NCBI RefSeq assembly: GCF_964204865.1 | Contig: NC_135252.1 | Span: 13,227,383 to 13,291,382, forward strand | Source of the DNA: Styela clava | Lineage: Eukaryota; Chordata; Ascidiacea; Stolidobranchia; Styelidae | Length of the DNA: 64,000 nucleotides | Direction: 5' to 3' | Part shown: positions 59,515 through 64,000 of the stretch, piece by piece | How the letters are laid out: each line of letters opens with the position of its first letter | Position numbering within the stretch: the first letter of the stretch is position 1 | The notes under the pieces: model-generated | The model's database searches: none | The model's input: only the letters and a program-made list of their open reading frames with translations | What the model was told of the DNA's origin: nothing | Program-made: the position numbers and the translations under genes

Positions 59515-59730
59515 TCATATCTCTCCTTCGCACTCTCCCATCATCATCTCTCCTGTCGCTTGCTTTTCCTACTTATACCTCCTTTTGCTGCACCCTTCTT
59601 TTTGGCGTCCTTGCCTAATTCTCTGCCTTTGCTCTCTCTCATCATCTCTACTGTCTCTTGCTTTTCCTAAATTTCAACTCCTTGCTTCTACTGCCTAACT
59701 CGTTGCCCTCTCTGCGAACCCCCTTACAAA
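59515..59730. repeat. Pyrimidine-rich tract with an internal duplication
   Basis: The plus strand is almost all C and T. CATCATCATCTCTCCTGTCG with TTGCTTTTCCTA recurs as CATCATCTCTACTGTCTCTTGCTTTTCCTA-like sequence about 90 bases later. Could form unusual DNA structure; no gene. Confidence 0.55.
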
Positions 59731-61168
59731 TAGGCTTTACGTTTAGCCGCACCTCTACGCTCCCATTGCGCCACTGCCACCGATGAGATTCGACAGTGTA
59801 AAATCTTTCTTAATTAACAGATATTTATCAACGCCATGCGTGACAACCCCTGACGATACCATGTAAGCGTTGGTTCGAAGTAGGCTACGTGCACTTGGAA
59901 TGGGCCCGAATGGAATCCTGAAATCTAGGACTAACATGCGCGTTATTTAACTATTGAATGCATGTTTCGTTTTCAATAGAAGCTACTTGTGCGTTTGAAT
60001 TGGCCACCCTCGTGGCAGGTGAGAATATGTGTGAAACGAAAAGAGTCGAACGTTTGGGTTGCGAAATGAAACAATCAGCGATTCCAAATTAACAGCATTC
60101 CAATAGGTTATGGATTTCCCCATGGATGTTAATCATTTTTCATACATGAGCTATTCATGTACATACACTGCGTCCTTTATGGCACGTTCTAAAGGAATGT
60201 ATGACCACTCGAGTTGCTCAATTTTCGAGACCGCGAAAAGCCATAAAAAGTAACAGAAAACTTTTGTATGGAGTCTGTGAGTCAGACCCTCGGATGCACA
60301 ACCTCCCGGCCATTTCCGAAAATGCTTGGCCAATTGATGGCATCAGAAGTTTTTTTCAATCACACAGATTACAGCGAACTATGTAAAAACATTAACAGTT
60401 TTTCAGTCGGGCTTCGATAAATTTGAAATAAATCACATAACTCAGCTAAAATACAAAAGGTCACAACCTGTAGTATTTTTCTTGACAGTTGAATGAAAAC
60501 TTTGAAAAAAAGGTGATTCTTAAGATGTGGCCTAAACCAATTCGTACATTCTAAACGTCGGAAGTACTTTCAAAATAAGCATAAAAATTGCAATATAAAG
60601 TATATATATATATATATAAAGATTTTTCTGAGGTCAATTTCGGAATCGGGATTTTCTCCTTAACAATCCTGGGATTTTTCGGAATTGGAAAAACTTGAGA
60701 AAAGTACAAAAACAAGTCGAAGATTATAAAAGTACAAACCTCGTTTCTTGTGACATTGAAGCATAAACATAAGCGCATCAGGGCTTTCGCAATAACGTTC
60801 TTATTATATATTGCTCTCCGAATACCAATTCAGAAAAGTGAATCTGGTAGTTGGTAAAAAGTATTCAGTACAAACTCGATATCATCAATTACGAGACATG
60901 TCGAATCTGGTTGGTTGGAGGATGTCTCAAACCAGAAATCTTCCCCCAAATAGTCTCGGTCTTGTATATCCTATTCTGCGTATGAAGTGGATATTAGGAC
61001 AAATATAATTATTCAGAAGGTTAGCGTCGTTATTTTAACAGCATAACGCGGAAAGTACCAGGGTACAATGTAAACCAGTTTGTTAGCGTCAACTTGCGAA
61101 AACACTCCTAAAATAATAAACAAAAGTTTTGTAACGGCAAAGTATGAATCGCGTGGGGGATAATTATG
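59731..61168. other. No gene recognised
   Basis: Short frames only, without family features. A TA dinucleotide run lies at about 60601-60617. Confidence 0.3.
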
Positions 61169-61210
61169 TGAGGATGTTGGGACTCCCCACTGCCTTCGGG
61201 TAGTTCACTT
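61169..61210. repeat. Left fragment of a SINE-like repeat
   Basis: GTGAGGATGTTGGGACTCCC, ending GTAGTTCACTT, matches the start of the 20877-21101 repeat. It is interrupted by the 61211-63121 element; the repeat resumes at 63122 (GTTCACTTAACCGCTGGTGG). Confidence 0.65.
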
Positions 61211-61950
61211 GGGTGTCTCAAAAATGTCGCGTGCCGCTTGTTACACTAGTCACACCACGTGTCCCACTTGTTTTCATTATACTGTTATTATTGAAGTGCT
61301 TTCGTTTCGAAGTCAAAAAAATGTTTATCCGCAGCGTTTAGTTTTATCAAAAATTATGCTTTGACTTAGTAGTATATATACTCACGCTTTGACGCACGCT
61401 TTATTCACCTTTGATTCTGGGTTTGCCCCAACAATCACAGGAAATGGTTACAAAGACCCCGCCGTGTGGATCGAAATAGACGATAGAACGTACGAGTAAT
61501 CGTAGTTGGTTTGCTTTCTTTGTATCAAATAAATTTAAGACCTGGCTGATTGGCGTTGATAAGATAATATTATTTCATCATCGTAGACGTAAACAATACA
61601 AATGAACCTTATTCGTTAACACTATTTAATGAAATGTTTTGTCATTGCCAATTTGTATATTTATGGTTTAAAAAATACAGAAAATCGGCGGTTACCAATC
61701 TTTGACGGCCTTGTTACATGCATACCGCCCCCTGCATACATAAGGGTGGCATAAAAAACCTATTATCTCATACACATTTCTATCAATATAATCAGAGATT
61801 TTTGTTATCGACTGACTTCAGATTTGACTAAATCAGACATTTTTAATAATATTCTTCTATTGTCTCAGTCGAAGGATGACGATATTTATGCACACTGTCG
61901 TAAATCATCAAATTCCAATTCCAAAATCTTTTAAGATCACAACACTAATA

Positions 61951-62245
61951 AAACTAGAATATCGGTTAGAAACCGAAGACTTATCGATCGAAGGTTAGAG
62001 GATCCCCTAAAACAATGGTCTTACTCCATAGTGACACCGTGTGTCCTATCACTAATTAAATATTAACTCGCTAATTATAAGACATAATCCATCCAAAACC
62101 AATAGGCTTCTGATCCGAGCTATGATGAATGCACATGCAAAATTTCGAGCAGATTCAACCTCGCTTCCGTGAGATATCGCGTGCATCTAACACACATACA
62201 GACGGACAAATACCTATCAACATATACTTACCGATCTTAATAAAC
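61951..62245 (-). repeat. Right member of the inverted pair with 57323-57655
   Basis: In reverse it reads AAGATCGGTAAGTATATGTT, AAGCGAGGTTGAATCTGCTC, TGCATGTGCATTCATCAT, ATAATTAGCGAGTTAATA and AGGGGATCCTCTAACCTTCG, matching the left member in order. It lies inside the 61211-63121 element. Confidence 0.7.
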
Positions 62246-62834
62246 TAATAGTTAAAATATATTTTACGCGTTGTACGTAGTTTGAGACAGTGGTCGCAAC
62301 CATCGGGAAGCAGTGCAATATTAAACCGTTAGAGGCAATATGACCATGATATATATTTGTTTATCTCAAATTCGACCACGGTCTGATGAAATGATATAAG
62401 TTTACGCAAATCAATAGTCAACAAAGAAAATTTATCGTTAATCAATATCGAACAATAGAATTTGCTTGCGTTATACAGTTTAGTTGGACCTTCAAGTTGA
62501 GTAAAAGAAGTGTTTTGAAGGGCGATGCGCAAATAAATTTAGATTCAAACTTGCAGGCTGATTGCCTACGCCTGGTTTAGAATATTTGATCGGTACATTA
62601 CTTTCTGGAACCAGCTTCTAACCCGTATACTTATCAACGACGTGTGTATTATCCGATAAAACCTCGGCCTGAGATAGCAATGCTACATTTCTATATCGGA
62701 AATACCAACAAAAGTTCAAACTTATCTAACTGTAAAAGCGATTAAAAAGGTGCAAACCCCTCACTTCTACGAAAATTTCCGAATTGCTGAATTATAATCC
62801 ACATGACGAATTTTTTGACGTATTTCCTCGGTAC

Positions 62835-62959
62835 TTTTTACAAAATTTTTCTGCGATTTTCATAATGCGATTCTACCTTCTACTCGATATCAAAAAAAAA
62901 TTTTTACAAAATTTTTGCGATTTTTATAATGCGATTCTACTTTCTACTCGATATCAAAT
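62835..62959. repeat. Tandem duplication of a ~62-bp unit
   Basis: TTTTTACAAAATTTTTCTGC...GCGATTCTACCTTCTACTCG is followed by TTTTTACAAAATTTTTGCGA...GCGATTCTACTTTCTACTCG, with only a few differences. The copies look recent. Confidence 0.8.
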
Positions 62960-63160
62960 AGCTCAACAATGCCTGAGTCAAAAAAAGAACCAATTGATCA
63001 TTGAACGACATTGTTAAATGGGCGTTCCAGAAGTGTGTGTTGTGCTCAAAAATGATGTGTGTGCAACTTGTCCAATTGGGACACGTAAGACAAGTCGGAC
63101 ACGACATTTTCGAGACACCGGGTTCACTTAACCGCTGGTGGGTTAGGGCAAAGCGTATAT

Positions 63161-64000
63161 ATAATATAAGCGAGGCAACGCTCAGACAATGGACGCCATC
63201 TTGTGCCTATAGTTCTCGGCAATTTAACACGGCGCCTTATGAGAAGTTCCAACACAATTATTGGAACATACCTATTATTTTCACTAATATTTTAGGTAAA
63301 AAAATTTTGAAGGTCGCGTTTTGAAGTAGAATCTTAGCCGAACATGCTTATATTCTTTCATGTTGGCCAAATTATATTTATAGTACATTAAATATTCACT
63401 TCAATTTATACTATTTTGTTCTATTTATTAATTACGATCTTAATACAACCAAACTCTCCAATCAAATCAATGAAACGAAAAGCATACAATAAAAATAACA
63501 AATACCAGACAGTACAATATGAGAAAACAATAAAAATTAAAGACGGACCCTGAAATCAAAGACAACTTTCAATAGCAGCCAAATTAACCCCTATAATCCG
63601 GTACACTAAACCAGCTACTTACAATTTGCAAAATAGGCTGAGAATAACCCATGACGGGCACTTTAAAAAAACCACAAACAATTCCACAGGTGCACAAGAT
63701 TTGACCAGCATTGTTGATAGCCAATTTCATGAATAAACTAAAAATACAACGCCAAAACAACTGTAAACGGTACACTGTACCGGTACTAAACAATAATATC
63801 ATCCTACTTTCTAGCATCGAAATATCTAACAATCCCAATCTAATAGTCATAAAACCAAGATTAAACATCTTTGATAACCTACTTGAGACTTAGAGGCACT
63901 TTTTCAGATATAAAATACCCTTAAACACTCAAAATCTAACTGAAACAATCACAACTGCACTGCTGCAAACCACAGCATAGGCTAACAGGATACCAAAAAA
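63161..64000. other. Unassigned right end of the window
   Basis: No gene could be assigned. On the minus strand, 63730-63623 starts with ATG and encodes MKLAINNAGQILCTCGIVCG plus a hydrophobic continuation up to a GTAAGT at about 63622. It could be a first exon of a membrane or secreted protein continuing left, but no following exon was found. Confidence 0.25.

Larger units (their letters stand above)
61211..63121. mobile_element. 1.9-kb TIR element inserted in a SINE-like repeat
   Basis: Left end GGGTGTCTCAAAAATGTCGC; right end is the complement of CCGGTGTCTCGAAAATGTCG. GTTCACTT is present on both sides (61203-61210 and 63122-63129), a perfect 8-bp duplication. Subterminal TGTCCCACTTG / CAACTTGTCCAATTGGGACA repeats are like those of the 103-bp element at 58566. 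The interior includes the inverted repeat 61951-62245 and a small tandem duplication. No transposase recognised. Confidence 0.75.

Noticed and set aside
63584-63868. Minus-strand frame containing MKLAINNAGQILCTCGIVCG
   Set aside because: A hydrophobic start and a GTAAGT donor make it a possible first exon, but no acceptor exon or homology supports it, so it is mentioned only as unassigned.
1-64000. CRISPR arrays, rRNA or tRNA genes, bacterial-type operons
   Set aside because: The genome is clearly eukaryotic. No spaced identical repeats, rRNA-like or confidently foldable tRNA sequence was seen; a tRNA scan could still find one missed by eye.

Overview
The window is AT-rich, intron-containing animal nuclear DNA. 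Spliced genes follow GT-AG rules, coding exons are separated by introns of about 80 bp to 3.8 kb, and short DNA transposons and dispersed repeats fill the gaps. The genes recognised (Homer, PTCD1, PRKRIP1, a GLIPR1-like CAP protein, an MCC-beta relative, lipocalin-like secreted proteins) are metazoan. The GLIPR1-type cysteine hinge and the compact layout make an invertebrate chordate such as a tunicate my best guess, but this is weak. All exon models were built by hand from splice signals, reading phase and remembered family sequences; no search was run.

Layout. (1) About 165-15705: a three-unit tandem array, period about 5.65-5.7 kb. Each unit carries a six-exon minus-strand gene for a secreted lipocalin-like protein of 211 residues (A 1216-3269, B 6861-8913, C 12558-14157) and, facing it on the plus strand, a decayed copy of the same gene. 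Copy B has a 4-bp deletion in its signal-peptide exon. A terminal-inverted-repeat element sits in the same intron of A and B but not of C. (2) 15.7-21.8 kb: gene-poor and repeat-rich, with hAT transposase remnants, a 492-bp element with a perfect 8-bp target duplication, palindromic repeats and a SINE-like repeat. (3) 21866-23578: an intronless 570-residue relative of methylcrotonoyl-CoA carboxylase beta whose second carboxyltransferase half has lost its signature loops. (4) 24709-36357 (+): a complete eight-exon Homer scaffold gene, whose first coding exon contributes only 5 coding bases. (5) 39853-47550 (-): a complete 13-exon PTCD1 gene, with PRKRIP1 (48101-48652, -) directly upstream on the same strand. 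(6) 49106-51364: a SINE-like repeat interrupted by a hAT-like element that itself contains a second hAT-like element, both with target duplications. (7) 52404-56371 (-): a six-exon GLIPR1-like CAP gene with signal peptide and hydrophobic C-terminal tail. (8) 56.4-64 kb: no gene recognised; several transposable elements, including a 1.9-kb one inserted in another copy of the SINE-like repeat, and a widely spaced inverted-repeat pair.

The unique genes do not form an obvious pathway. Their functions are postsynaptic-type scaffolding (Homer), mitochondrial RNA metabolism (PTCD1), splicing-associated nuclear protein (PRKRIP1), probable mitochondrial carboxylase relative (MCC-beta-like), and secreted or surface proteins (CAP and lipocalin-like). 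The most unusual items are the lipocalin array with its inverted relics and altered signal exon, and the intronless carboxyltransferase relative with degraded catalytic loops.
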